The position numbers and the translations under genes were made by a program. 64,000 nt of DNA, from the NCBI RefSeq assembly GCF_016195855.1, contig NZ_JACPYU010000003.1:186001-250000 (forward strand), read 5' to 3'. The notes beneath the pieces are model-generated. The model did not search any database. It saw only the letters and a program-made list of their open reading frames with translations, and was not told where the DNA came from. Shown piece after piece: positions 53,079 through 61,516 of the stretch; position 1 is the stretch's first letter, and each line of letters begins with the position of its first letter. Origin of the DNA: Aquabacterium sp. Lineage in GTDB: Bacteria > Pseudomonadota > Gammaproteobacteria > Burkholderiales > Burkholderiaceae_C.

Positions 53079-54815
53079 TCAACTTGAAGCGACGACGGTT
53101 CTGTCCCGCCCTGACCGCTTGGCGCGATACAGCGCCTGATCGGCGCGCTCCATGGCAAGCTCGACCCGCTCACCACAGACGCGCTGCGTCAAGCCGGCAG
53201 AAAAGCTGATCTTGAGCTCGGGCAGGGTCTCGCTGAGCGTTGCGTTCCGGACGGCCAGGTGAATCCGCTGCAGGCAGGTTTGAGCATGCTGTTCATGGCA
53301 ATCGGACAGCATCAACAAGAACTCCTCGCCACCCCAACGCGCAAACAGATCTGAAGCCCCAACCTGGCTCTGCACCAGCTGGGCGAAGTTGCGCAACACC
53401 TCGTCTCCCACCAGGTGGCCATGGGTGTCGTTGATCGATTTGAACAAGTCCAGGTCAATGATCGCCAGGCTGAAGACCCGCCCCGACCCATCTGCGGATT
53501 TGGCTTGCTGGGCCAGCACCTCCATCATGTGACGGCGGTTGTAGAGCCCCGTCAGCACATCACGCGTCGCCAGCGTCTGAATGTGTTCAAGCGCCGCCGC
53601 CAGTTCATCCTTGCGTTGCCGCAGCCGGTCTCGCAAGTCACTCAACTGGCCGGAAAGCAAGGAGATGGTGGGCAGCGTCGTGCAGGCAAAGAGGAAATGA
53701 ACCAGCTCCTGCCGTGGCGCGTAAAACTGCGGCTGCCATGAGACCAGGCCCCACATCACCGCTCCCTGAAGCAGCAAGGCAAAAAACGAGGCCGCACGCG
53801 CCTGACGCGCCGTCAAGTTGAACATGCCGAACACCAGCACCATGACCAGCAGCATCAAGGCGGCGCCCCGCGACTCACGAAGAATCGCGTAGGCGCCCAC
53901 CACACAGGTGATCGCCACGATGATCTGCGGCAGGGTCAAGGCCGGATCGGGAAAACGCAAATTCAGCCCACTGCGCAGCAGCACATAAAACAGCACGCTT
54001 TGCGTCGTCATGTACACGCTGAGCATCGCCCCCGCCTGCCGATCGACGGCCCCCGTACTGACGGCATACAACAAGACCACGGTGCAAATCGCAAAGTTCG
54101 TTGCTGCAACCAGGAAGCGCTGCAGCCGCACCCTTTGCTTGGGGTCGTTCGTCAGGACCCAGGTGGCCAGCCACTCAGACCAGCTCCCGTCCTCACCGCC
54201 CTGATCCTTTGCGGACTGCCAGGTCAGGAAGACGATGAGCGCGAGCACCATGAAGCGCAGGAGTTCCTTGCCCATGTCGTAGTGCGCTGGCTGCCCCACC
54301 ACCAGGTAGGCCATCGCGCCACCCAGTGCAATCAGGGCATACAGGCCGACCAACCTGATTTGCCGAGCCCGGAGATAGTGGAATCCATAGGCCAGCAAGG
54401 GGCAGGTGACCAGCAGAACACCGTCACGCGCGTAACCCCCGAGTGAATAAACCCAGGCGGCGTAGGTCATGGCCAGCATCATTTGCGGCATGCTCAAGGA
54501 CGGGTCCTGGCACGATTTATTTAAACCGCTTCGAATAAATATCACCAGAGAAAGAGCGCTCAAACCCATGCTCGCCGCCAGCACCAGGGCCATTTTTTCA
54601 GGAACCTGATGCCTGACGCCTGCCACCACGAGCAACACGGCCACGGCCACATATCCCAAACCCGACATCAAGGCGCGCTTGAAGCGAAGCCGCTGCTTCC
54701 AGTCCCGGTCAAAGATCAATGCGCTCAGCATGCGAGAAATGTCGTCCACCCGAGACCTGAACTTGATGCGAGCCCCCCTGGATTCCCACTGTCCCCGCGA
54801 AATACGGTCAGACAT
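53079..54815 (-). CDS. Membrane diguanylate cyclase with a duplicated six-segment membrane domain
   Basis: A 578-residue inner-membrane protein. Residues 39-200 and 224-390 are two copies of one membrane domain, offset by about 186 residues. Matching anchors are KQRLRFKR/KQRVRLQR, RSGLN/RSGLN, DPSLSMPQMM/DPALTLPQII and ARQIRLVGLYAL/ARQARAASFFAL. A short coiled linker leads to a GGDEF domain with active site GGEEF (495-499). The I-site arginine is absent (GASD in place of RxxD), so product inhibition is probably lost. It should synthesise cyclic di-GMP in response to a membrane signal of unknown nature. The start MSDRISRGQW at 54815 is preferred to the GTG at 54830. Confidence 0.9.
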   Translation of the reverse strand: MSDRISRGQWESRGARIKFRSRVDDISRMLSALIFDRDWKQRLRFKRALMSGLGYVAVAVLLVVAGVRHQVPEKMALVLAASMGLSALSLVIFIRSGLNKSCQDPSLSMPQMMLAMTYAAWVYSLGGYARDGVLLVTCPLLAYGFHYLRARQIRLVGLYALIALGGAMAYLVVGQPAHYDMGKELLRFMVLALIVFLTWQSAKDQGGEDGSWSEWLATWVLTNDPKQRVRLQRFLVAATNFAICTVVLLYAVSTGAVDRQAGAMLSVYMTTQSVLFYVLLRSGLNLRFPDPALTLPQIIVAITCVVGAYAILRESRGAALMLLVMVLVFGMFNLTARQARAASFFALLLQGAVMWGLVSWQPQFYAPRQELVHFLFACTTLPTISLLSGQLSDLRDRLRQRKDELAAALEHIQTLATRDVLTGLYNRRHMMEVLAQQAKSADGSGRVFSLAIIDLDLFKSINDTHGHLVGDEVLRNFAQLVQSQVGASDLFARWGGEEFLLMLSDCHEQHAQTCLQRIHLAVRNATLSETLPELKISFSAGLTQRVCGERVELAMERADQALYRAKRSGRDRTVVASS

Positions 54816-55250
54816 CGAGAGACTTCTCACAAAACAGGGTGAGGATTCTCGTTCGACAGTATGGTCCGATCAAATGCCCCGCTGGATCAGCCCGGTCAAT
54901 TTGGCCAATCAATGGCCCCGAATGGCAATGAACTTCATTTCAAATATCCATGGGAATCCCTGCAGGGGATCTTGGGCATACAGGGGCATTTACCCATATT
55001 GAAACCCACCCATTTTTTCGCACCATTCAGGTGCATTCAATATGCCTGTTTCCACCGCAGAAATGACGCAGGCATCAGCTCAAGCCGCCCATGCAGAAGT
55101 CAGACATGTGATGGCCAAAATTGACAACCTCCCCAGTTATAGGGAGTGCTTTTCGCAACCTCGTGTCCTACATTCAAGCTCGGAGTTCCGTGTGAAAAGT
55201 TTCACGGATGCTTTCGTGTTTCGTTCCAAAACACTCATCAGGAGTAAGCA
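54816..55250. other. Intergenic region before the PEP-CTERM gene
   Basis: Divergent spacer of 435 bases. It holds a 14-bp perfect inverted repeat GTGAAA-AG-TTTCAC (55192-55205) about 46 bases before the PEP-CTERM gene, which could be an operator or 5' stem, and an imperfect palindrome near 54955-54970. The TTGACA at 55121 has no -10 at correct spacing. A short open frame at 54861-55124 lacks any gene-like feature. Confidence 0.45.
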
Positions 55251-55856
55251 ATGTCCCGTTTTGTCAAGCGCCTGTCGGCCGTAGCCCTGGCGGCAATCGC
55301 CCTCACTTCCGCTCAAGCCGCTGAAATCGCGGTGTCCAGCGTCACCGCCTCCTCGACCTTCTTCACCTACAACGTCAACAACCTGATCAACGGCAACGGC
55401 CTGGTTGGCACCGACCACACCGGTGCCTGGGAAAACAAGTGGCTGCTTGATGGCGTGACCACCGGCACCGTCACCTTTGACCTGGGCTCCCTGTTCAAGG
55501 TGGGCAGCAGCACAGTCTGGAACTACGGCCCCGGCTGCTGCGGTGATGGTCGCTCCACGAAGGATCTGGGCGTCAGCGTCTCCACCGATGGCGTCAACTT
55601 CTCCAGCTCGGGCAACTTCGTCCTCACGCAGCCGACGACCGACCCCTTCCCTGGCCAAAGCCTCGCCCTCAATGACGTGAATGCCCGTTTTGTGCGCTTC
55701 TCGATCAACAGCAACTACGGTGACGCCACCTACTCCGGTCTGTCCGAAGTGAAGTTCTTCGGTACAGCCGTGCCCGAAGCTGAAACCTACGCCTATGCCC
55801 TGTTTGGCCTGGGCGTGGTCGGCGTGGCACTGCGTCGCAAGGCCATCGCGGCCTGA
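55251..55856 (+). CDS. PEP-CTERM sorted surface protein with discoidin-like domain
   Basis: A 201-residue exported protein. The signal peptide MSRFVKRLSAVALAAIALTS is cut after AQA. The body has a F5/8 type C-like pattern: ASSTFFTYNVNNLINGNGL, KWLLDGVTTGTVTFDLGS, LGVSVSTDGVNFSSSGNFVL and ARFVRFSINSNYG. The C-terminus is a PEP-CTERM tag: VPEAETYAYALFGLGVVGVALRRK, where the usual P-E-P is P-E-A. Such proteins are cleaved and anchored by exosortase (not in this window), often with exopolysaccharide. AGGAG lies 7 bases before the ATG. It stands alone, closed by a series of hairpins. Confidence 0.88.
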   Translation: MSRFVKRLSAVALAAIALTSAQAAEIAVSSVTASSTFFTYNVNNLINGNGLVGTDHTGAWENKWLLDGVTTGTVTFDLGSLFKVGSSTVWNYGPGCCGDGRSTKDLGVSVSTDGVNFSSSGNFVLTQPTTDPFPGQSLALNDVNARFVRFSINSNYGDATYSGLSEVKFFGTAVPEAETYAYALFGLGVVGVALRRKAIAA

Positions 55857-55864
55857 TTGACGCT

Positions 55865-55974
55865 GGCGAGCACCTGCCGCGCGACACCACGCGCAGCCTC
55901 CCGTGCTCGCCATGACTCACCCCAAAGGCTCGGGAGAGCCGGGGTGAGTACCGGCAATTTTCACGATATGCCGG
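55865..55974 (+). terminator. Three consecutive hairpins after the PEP-CTERM gene
   Basis: GGCGAGCAC/GTGCTCGCC (55865-55873 with 55903-55911), then CTCACCCC-AAA-GGCTC-GGGA-GAGCC-GGGGTGAG (55916-55948) with a GNRA tetraloop, then CCGGCA/TGCCGG (55951-55974). The second has only a short T stretch after it. Probably terminates or protects the PEP-CTERM mRNA; no long T-run is present. Confidence 0.5.
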
Positions 55975-56157
55975 CATCTCCCCTGAGCCACAAGGGCGCC
56001 TCGCTCAAGACGACGGCTGGCATGCCGTAAACCGGCTTGATGAAGACCAGTTGGCTGCGTCTTCGCCAACAAGAGCCCAACACCATGCCACTGCGCCCCA
56101 TGCCCCCAGATCGCGCCAGATCGCACACCGGCAACGCCTCTGCACGAGGAGGTCGAC

Positions 56158-56745
56158 ATGGATGCTGATGCCGTCACGCAAGCCTCCGTGGACAGCCTGC
56201 GCAAACTGCTGCGCGACGCCTCGGTTGTGCAAGCCAGCCAGTATTTCGACGGGCAGAACGTCACCCTCATCTCTGACCCGCCTGATCACCAACTCGGCCA
56301 GGTGCTGGCGCGCTATATCGCGATGGTGCTGTTGACATGCGAAGAGTTGCGCATCGTCTTCAAGGTGCACTTCAACCCGGAGCAGATCCGCGCCTACCGC
56401 CAGACCAAGCGCGCATCGGACACCGACCTCACCGACAAGCAGTTGGTGGACTTCATGAAGGAGTTGAGCAACCAGATGGGTGGCCGCGTCTGCCGGATCT
56501 TTGACGCGCACCAGATCTCCATGGGCATGAGCGTGCCGCTGTGTACCAGGGGCATCTACGAGATCTACGCCGACTACCAGGCCAAGACCGGTGCCGTCAC
56601 CAAGTTCGGCGACTTCTGGCGCCTGGAAGGCCCCTTCGACGGCATCTACTGCAGTTGCTATGTGGAACTGCTCGGCAAGAACGACCTCTCGAACATCAAA
56701 GCCGAAGACGAAGAAGCACAAGAAGGCGAGCTGGACTTCCTATGA
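56158..56745 (+). CDS. CheX/CheC-like phosphatase candidate
   Basis: A 195-residue cytoplasmic protein. The pattern of a CheC/CheX/FliY phosphatase centre, [D/S]-x3-E-x2-N, is present: D98, E102, N105 in DFMKELSNQMGG. The strand-helix-strand surroundings fit CheX (LRIVFKVHF before; SMGMSVPLCTRG and GIYCSCYVEL after). The C-terminus is acidic. CheX proteins dephosphorylate CheY-like receivers. GAGGAGG lies before the ATG. Its stop overlaps the ATG of a PAS-GGDEF gene (ATGA), followed by a receiver gene, so phosphatase, cyclase and receiver are one operon. The identification is from motif and context only. Confidence 0.65.
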   Translation: MDADAVTQASVDSLRKLLRDASVVQASQYFDGQNVTLISDPPDHQLGQVLARYIAMVLLTCEELRIVFKVHFNPEQIRAYRQTKRASDTDLTDKQLVDFMKELSNQMGGRVCRIFDAHQISMGMSVPLCTRGIYEIYADYQAKTGAVTKFGDFWRLEGPFDGIYCSCYVELLGKNDLSNIKAEDEEAQEGELDFL

Positions 56746-58148
56746 GCAACAACAACGAACTGCAGGCCTCGCACCGTGTCCTCTCCATGCTGGAGAGCGC
56801 CTGCGAGTACAACGAACAGATCCTGGACGACATCCCCAGCGTGTTCGTGGTGCTCAACCAGCACAACCGCGTCATCCGGGCCAACAAGGCTTTTTGCGAC
56901 CTGGTGGGTTGCACCATGGAGACCGCACTGCACCTGGACTTCACCGCGTTTTTCACCAGCGAGAACCGCGACATCCTGCTGCACCACTTCAGCCACCTGC
57001 GTGACGACAACAATCGCGACACCAATGCCCGCGTGAAACTGGAGTTTGCCGGTACCAGCGAAGACCAACCCGCCAAGCCCTTCTTCTGGCGGATCTTCAG
57101 GCTGGGCAGCGTCAGCGAGGCAGAAGGCCAGGTCATCTCGATGGTGGGCGATGACCTCTCCGGCCTGTACCAATCCGAGCTCAAGCTCATGAGCATTTTC
57201 TCCAGCATCCCGCTGGGGCTGATGGTGCTCGACAGCCAGGGCAGGATCACCGAGGTGCTGTCCGAATACTGCCATGTGCTGCTCAATCAGCGCACGCTGA
57301 TCGGCGAATCGCTGTACAGCATCCTGTTGCGCTCCAACCCCGATCAGGAGCGCGAGCTCACGGACGCGTTCGACCTCCTTCGAGAGTGTGCCGGCCAGTT
57401 CATGCCGCACTTCGGCGCCCGCGAGGCGGAACTGGGGCGCATCAGCCAGTTGAAGATCGAAGGGCCCTCCGGCTTTGAGAAGTGGATCAAACCCCGCATC
57501 CAGCCGATCGCCAAGAACAACACCGTTGACCGCTACATGGTCACGCTGGAAGACATCACTGCCAGCTTCCTGGCGCAGCGGCAGATCGAAAAGGCCGACC
57601 TGCTGGGCAAGCAGGCTCAGGCCCTGTACGAATGCGCCATCCGCGACCCGCTGTCGGGCCTGTACACCCGCCTCTTCATGAACGACAGCATCAGCCGGCT
57701 GATTGCCTCGGCCAAGCGCGACAACATCCGCGAGCTGGCCATCGTGATGTTCGACCTGGACAACTTCAAGAGCGTCAACGACACCTATGGCCACGACGCG
57801 GGCGACAGGGTGATCAAGGCGTTCGGCAACATCATCCGCGCCTGCACCAGAGACACGGACATCTCGGTTCGTTATGGCGGTGAAGAGTTCGTGCTCGCCC
57901 TGCCCTGCAACGAGACCCACGAGCAAGGCGGCGCCATCGTGGCAGACCGCATCCGCGCCAAACTGGCGGACACCCCCATCGACATTGGCAAGGGCCAGAT
58001 GTTGCGTGTCACCACCAGCTCAGGTGTGGCTTACTGCCAAAAGAACGACACGCTGGAAACATTGCTGCACCGCGCGGACAAATACCTGTACGTTGCCAAG
58101 CACAATGGCAAGAACCGTGTGTGCGTCGAAACGTCAGAAGGAGAATGA
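56742..58148 (+). CDS. PAS-PAS-GGDEF diguanylate cyclase
   Basis: A 468-residue cytoplasmic protein. PAS-like domain 1 covers about 26-140 (IPSVFVVLNQHNRVIRANKAFCDLVG), PAS-like domain 2 about 150-275 (IPLGLMVLDSQGRITEVLSEYC). The GGDEF domain spans 298-465 with active site GGEEF (379-383) and intact I-site R370-D373. It lacks membrane segments and should produce cyclic di-GMP in response to a cytoplasmic cue. No haem or flavin residue could be identified. The ATG at 56742 overlaps the previous stop, and the next gene starts 1 base after its stop, so all three are translationally coupled. Confidence 0.92.
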   Translation: MSNNNELQASHRVLSMLESACEYNEQILDDIPSVFVVLNQHNRVIRANKAFCDLVGCTMETALHLDFTAFFTSENRDILLHHFSHLRDDNNRDTNARVKLEFAGTSEDQPAKPFFWRIFRLGSVSEAEGQVISMVGDDLSGLYQSELKLMSIFSSIPLGLMVLDSQGRITEVLSEYCHVLLNQRTLIGESLYSILLRSNPDQERELTDAFDLLRECAGQFMPHFGAREAELGRISQLKIEGPSGFEKWIKPRIQPIAKNNTVDRYMVTLEDITASFLAQRQIEKADLLGKQAQALYECAIRDPLSGLYTRLFMNDSISRLIASAKRDNIRELAIVMFDLDNFKSVNDTYGHDAGDRVIKAFGNIIRACTRDTDISVRYGGEEFVLALPCNETHEQGGAIVADRIRAKLADTPIDIGKGQMLRVTTSSGVAYCQKNDTLETLLHRADKYLYVAKHNGKNRVCVETSEGE

Positions 58149-58149
58149 C

Positions 58150-58512
58150 ATGCCCCGGATTTTGGTGATCGATGACGCCAAGACCATGCGCGATGCGCTG
58201 AAAGACCTGTTGATCCCGGCAGGTTTCGAAGTGGTCGAGGCAGAAAACGGTGAACAGGGACTGGAGCGGATGGGCCAGCACGCCATCGATCTGGTCATCT
58301 CCGACCTGAACATGCCCGGCATGGATGGCCTGACCATGTGCCGGCACATCAAGGAGCAGGGTTACCAGATCCCGATCTTCATGCTCACCACGCAGACCAG
58401 CCCCGAGCTGAAAGCCCGCGCCAAGGAGCATGGTGTGGTGGCCTGGATCGTCAAGCCCCACAAGGACGAGATCCTGCTGGGCGGCATCCGAAAGGTGCTC
58501 AAGCTGAGCTGA
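58150..58512 (+). CDS. Single-domain CheY-like response regulator
   Basis: A 120-residue receiver without output domain. All phosphorylation residues are present: acidic pair D8-D9, phosphoacceptor D52 (in VISDLNMPGMDG), T80 and K102. It therefore works as a phospho-switch that binds another protein. As the third gene of the CheX-like / PAS-GGDEF / receiver operon, its partners are likely the neighbouring products; the CheX-like protein is a plausible phosphatase. No histidine kinase gene is in the window, so the donor is unknown. A CheY of flagellar chemotaxis is the alternative. Confidence 0.93.
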   Translation: MPRILVIDDAKTMRDALKDLLIPAGFEVVEAENGEQGLERMGQHAIDLVISDLNMPGMDGLTMCRHIKEQGYQIPIFMLTTQTSPELKARAKEHGVVAWIVKPHKDEILLGGIRKVLKLS

Positions 58513-58546
58513 GCCGGCCCGGCCTCGTGGCCAGGCCCCAGGGCTC
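58511..58546. terminator. Hairpin in the convergent gap between receiver gene and spoVR
   Basis: Nested stem GAGCC...GGCTC around GGCC-TCGT-GGCC overlaps the ends of both converging genes. It has no T-run, so it is a tentative bidirectional terminator. Confidence 0.35.
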
Positions 58547-60101
58547 ACTCCATGGAGGCCGGCACCACCGTCCACTGCTGGCGCACATCGCCAATCCCAT
58601 TGACGCTTTCCAGGTGAACCGGGAAGCCCCACAACCGCGCCACGTGCTTGAGCACCTCGCGCGTGCTGTCATGCAGCGGGCGGTCATTGTGCTGCGTGTG
58701 GCGCAAGGTCAAGGACCGGTCACCACGCAGGTTCACACTCCAGACCTGGATATTGGGCTCGCGTGAACCCAGGTCGTACTGCCGGGACAGCATCTCGCGC
58801 AACTGGCGATAACCGCCTTCGTCGTGGATGGCGCTGACCTCGTACTCGCTTTCTTCCTCGTCATCACGGATGGCGAACAGCCGGAAATCGCGCATCACCT
58901 TCGGGCTCATGAACTGGCCGATGAAGCTCTCGTCCTTGAAGTTGCGCATGGCGTAATCCAGGGTTTTGAGCCAGGCGTGGTCCTTCGGGTCGGTGCCTTC
59001 TGCCGAGCCTGCAAAGTCCGGGAACCACAGGCGGTCCTCGGGCGTGGGCTTCTCGCAGATGCGTTTGAGGTCCGTGTACATGGCAAAGCCCAGTGCATAC
59101 GGATTGAGCCCGCTGTAGGCCCTGTGCCCGACTGGCGGCTGGTACACCACATTGGTATGCGACTGCAGCCACTCGATCATGATGCCGTCGGTCAGGTAGC
59201 CGTCGTCATACATGGTGTTGAGCAAGGTGTAGTGCCAGAACGTGGCCCAGCCTTCGTTCATCACCTTGGTCTGGCGCTGCGGGTAGAAGTACTGCGCCAC
59301 CTTGCGCACGATGCGCACGATCTCACGCTGCCAGGGCTCCAGCAAGGGGGCGTGCTTCTCGATGAAGTACAGCAGGTTCTCTTGCGGCTCGGCGGGGAAG
59401 CGCCTGACCGACTCTTCTTCAGGCCGGTCCGCACGGCGCGGCAAGGTGCGCCACAGGTCATTGACCTGCTGCTGCAGATAGGCTTCGCGCTCCTCGCGGC
59501 GGGCCAGTTCCTTGTCCAGCGACAGCTTGCCCGGGCGGCGGTAGCGGTCCACGCCGTGGTTCATGAGGGCGTGGCAGGAGTCCAGCAACTCTTCCACCGC
59601 GTCCACACCATGGCGCTCTTCGCAGCGCGCCACATAGTTCTTGGCGTAGACCAGGTAGTCGATGATGGAGCCCGCATCCGTCCACATGCGGAACAGGTAA
59701 TTGCCCTTGAAGAAGCTGTTGTGGCCATAGGCCGCGTGCGCGATCACCAGGGCCTGCATGGCCATGGTGTTTTCTTCCATCAGGTAGCTGATGCAGGGAT
59801 TGGAGTTGATGACGATTTCATACGCCAACCCCATGAAGCCACGGCGGTAGTTCTTCTCGGTGGCGATGAACTCCTTGCCATAGGACCAGTGCCGGTAGTT
59901 CACCGGCATGCCCACGCTGGCATAGGCATCCATCATCTGCTCGGCCGTGATGATCTCGAGCTGATTGGGGTAGGTGTCGAGCTTGAAGCGCTCGGCGGTT
60001 GCGCGGATGACGTCGTGGTACTGCTCGATCAACTCGAAGGACCAGTCGGAGGGGCCTGGCAATTGGTGGCCTTGCACACCATAGGCTTGTTGTGCGCTCA
60101 T
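58545..60101 (-). CDS. SpoVR/YcgB family stress protein
   Basis: A 518-residue cytoplasmic protein. It matches SpoVR with SDWSFELIEQYHDVIRATAERF at the start, YGKEFIATEKNYRRGFMGLAYEIVIN, the MNEGWATFWHYTLLN block and PYALGFAMYTDLKRI. In B. subtilis SpoVR affects the spore cortex; in Gram-negative bacteria the gene is a stress gene linked to prkA and yeaH, function unknown. Several conserved His and Glu (H-x-S, N-E-G-W-A-T-F-W-H) suggest metal binding. Its ATG overlaps the yeaH stop by 4 bp. Third gene of the operon. Confidence 0.93.
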   Translation of the reverse strand: MSAQQAYGVQGHQLPGPSDWSFELIEQYHDVIRATAERFKLDTYPNQLEIITAEQMMDAYASVGMPVNYRHWSYGKEFIATEKNYRRGFMGLAYEIVINSNPCISYLMEENTMAMQALVIAHAAYGHNSFFKGNYLFRMWTDAGSIIDYLVYAKNYVARCEERHGVDAVEELLDSCHALMNHGVDRYRRPGKLSLDKELARREEREAYLQQQVNDLWRTLPRRADRPEEESVRRFPAEPQENLLYFIEKHAPLLEPWQREIVRIVRKVAQYFYPQRQTKVMNEGWATFWHYTLLNTMYDDGYLTDGIMIEWLQSHTNVVYQPPVGHRAYSGLNPYALGFAMYTDLKRICEKPTPEDRLWFPDFAGSAEGTDPKDHAWLKTLDYAMRNFKDESFIGQFMSPKVMRDFRLFAIRDDEEESEYEVSAIHDEGGYRQLREMLSRQYDLGSREPNIQVWSVNLRGDRSLTLRHTQHNDRPLHDSTREVLKHVARLWGFPVHLESVNGIGDVRQQWTVVPASME

Positions 60102-61396
60102 GCATCTACCCCTTCCTTCTTGAACAACTCACGGAACACCGGGTAGATCTGCGAGGCATCCAGCACCTTGCGCATGGCAAATTGCTTGTGTTGCTCGGCC
60201 AGGGCCAGGTACTCGTCCCACAGGTTCTGCTCGGTCTGGGCCACCTGCACATAAGCGTAGTAGCGCACCAGGGGCAGGATCTTTTGCTCGATGATCTCGC
60301 GGCAGCGGCTGGAGTCGTGGTGCCAGTTGTCACCGTCCGAAGCCTGGGCCACATACAGGTTCCACTCGCTGGTGGGGTAGCGGGCCTGGATGATCTCATC
60401 GAGCAGCACCAGCGCGCTGGACACCACCGTGCCGCCGGTTTCAGTTGCGTGGAAGAACTCGTCTTCCGTCACTTCCTGGGCCTGCGTGTGGTGGCGGATG
60501 AAGACCAGCTCGATCTTGTCGTAATGCCGGGTCAGGAACAGGTAGAGCAGGATGAAGAAGCGCTTGGACAACTCCTTGCGTTGCTCGTCCATCGAGCCGG
60601 ACACGTCCATCACGCAGAACATGACGGCCTTGGTGGTGGGCACCGGCACCTTGACACGGCTGCGGAAACGCAGATCGATCGGGTCCAGGAAGGGGATGCC
60701 CTTCATGCGGCCATACAGGTGGACGAGCTTGGCTTCGATTTCTTCAATCTCGGCGGCGTGCTTGTGCACCAGGGCGTCGTCGCCATCTTCCGTCTCGGCA
60801 CGCAAGGCCGCCAGGCGCTCTTCCAGCTCCTGGATCTCGCGCCGCGAGGAGGCCCCCAGCGCGATGCGCCGCCCCAGTGCCCCGCGCATGGAGCGAACCA
60901 CGTGCAGGTTGTTGGGGGTGCCATCGCTGCTGTAGCCGGCGCGGTGGCTCTTCCACTCAGGCACCTCGGCCAGGGCCGTGCGCACGAGATTGGGCAAGGC
61001 CAGGTCCTCGAAGAAGACCTGCATGAACTCTTCCTTGCTCAAGGAGAAGACAAAGTCGTCCTCGCCTTCGCCGGAATCGCTGGCCTGGCCTGAGCCACTG
61101 CCCTGCCCCTGCCCGCCTTGCGGCTTCTCGATGCGGTCACCCTTGACGTATTCCTTGTTGCCGGGGTGCACCACCTCACGCGTGCCGCCTTGCCCATGAC
61201 CGAACACGGGCTCGGACAGATCGCGCTTGGGGATGGCGATGTCCTCGCCCTTTTCAATGTCGCGGATGCTGCGGCCGTTGATGGCACGCTGCACCGCTTC
61301 ACGCACTTGGTCTTTGTATCGACGCAGGAAGCGCTCACGGTTGCCGATGGACTTGTTCTTGCCCGCCAGCCGTCTGTCGATGATGTGTTGCCGCAT
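60098..61396 (-). CDS. YeaH/YhbH family protein (DUF444)
   Basis: A 432-residue protein with the family start MRQHIIDRRLAGKNKSIGNRERF, a Gly/Gln/Ser-rich stretch at about 92-110 and an acidic tract. The C-terminal part is von Willebrand A-like, with a MIDAS-type motif DVSGSMDEQ (near 264-272) for divalent metal. E. coli yeaH is co-expressed with the kinase gene yeaG under nitrogen starvation and stationary phase. It sits between prkA and spoVR in the same order. Confidence 0.93.
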   Translation of the reverse strand: MRQHIIDRRLAGKNKSIGNRERFLRRYKDQVREAVQRAINGRSIRDIEKGEDIAIPKRDLSEPVFGHGQGGTREVVHPGNKEYVKGDRIEKPQGGQGQGSGSGQASDSGEGEDDFVFSLSKEEFMQVFFEDLALPNLVRTALAEVPEWKSHRAGYSSDGTPNNLHVVRSMRGALGRRIALGASSRREIQELEERLAALRAETEDGDDALVHKHAAEIEEIEAKLVHLYGRMKGIPFLDPIDLRFRSRVKVPVPTTKAVMFCVMDVSGSMDEQRKELSKRFFILLYLFLTRHYDKIELVFIRHHTQAQEVTEDEFFHATETGGTVVSSALVLLDEIIQARYPTSEWNLYVAQASDGDNWHHDSSRCREIIEQKILPLVRYYAYVQVAQTEQNLWDEYLALAEQHKQFAMRKVLDASQIYPVFRELFKKEGVDA

Positions 61397-61430
61397 CCTG
61401 TCTACCCCTCGCTCGCGGAGTACCGCGACC

Positions 61431-61478
61431 GATCCCCCGAGGGGATCTCGCCCGCCTTGGGGCGGCCCGGCGTCGGGC
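61431..61478. repeat. Three short hairpins between prkA and yeaH
   Basis: GATCCCC-CGA-GGGGATC (61431-61447), CCGCC-TTG-GGGCGG (61453-61466 area) and GCCCG-GCGT-CGGGC (61465-61478) follow each other in the 120-base gap within the operon. The style resembles the element at 5868-5920 and common intergenic repeats of related bacteria. They may act as mRNA stability or partial termination elements and so set the prkA to yeaH ratio. Confidence 0.55.
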
Positions 61479-61516
61479 TCGCCTTCTCCGTTAAGCGCTC
61501 ATGCATAAAACTCCGA

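Noticed and set aside
54880-55010. Sigma-54 promoter (GG-N10-GC) before the PEP-CTERM gene
   Set aside because: GG and GC pairs were found only with wrong spacing (9 or 15 bases).
54861-55124. 87-codon open frame between the cyclase and the PEP-CTERM gene
   Set aside because: No ribosome site, no recognisable domain or signal, and it occupies a promoter region.
55121-55126. TTGACA as a -35 for the PEP-CTERM gene
   Set aside because: No -10-like hexamer at 16-18 bases; the nearest TTATAG is only 11 bases away.
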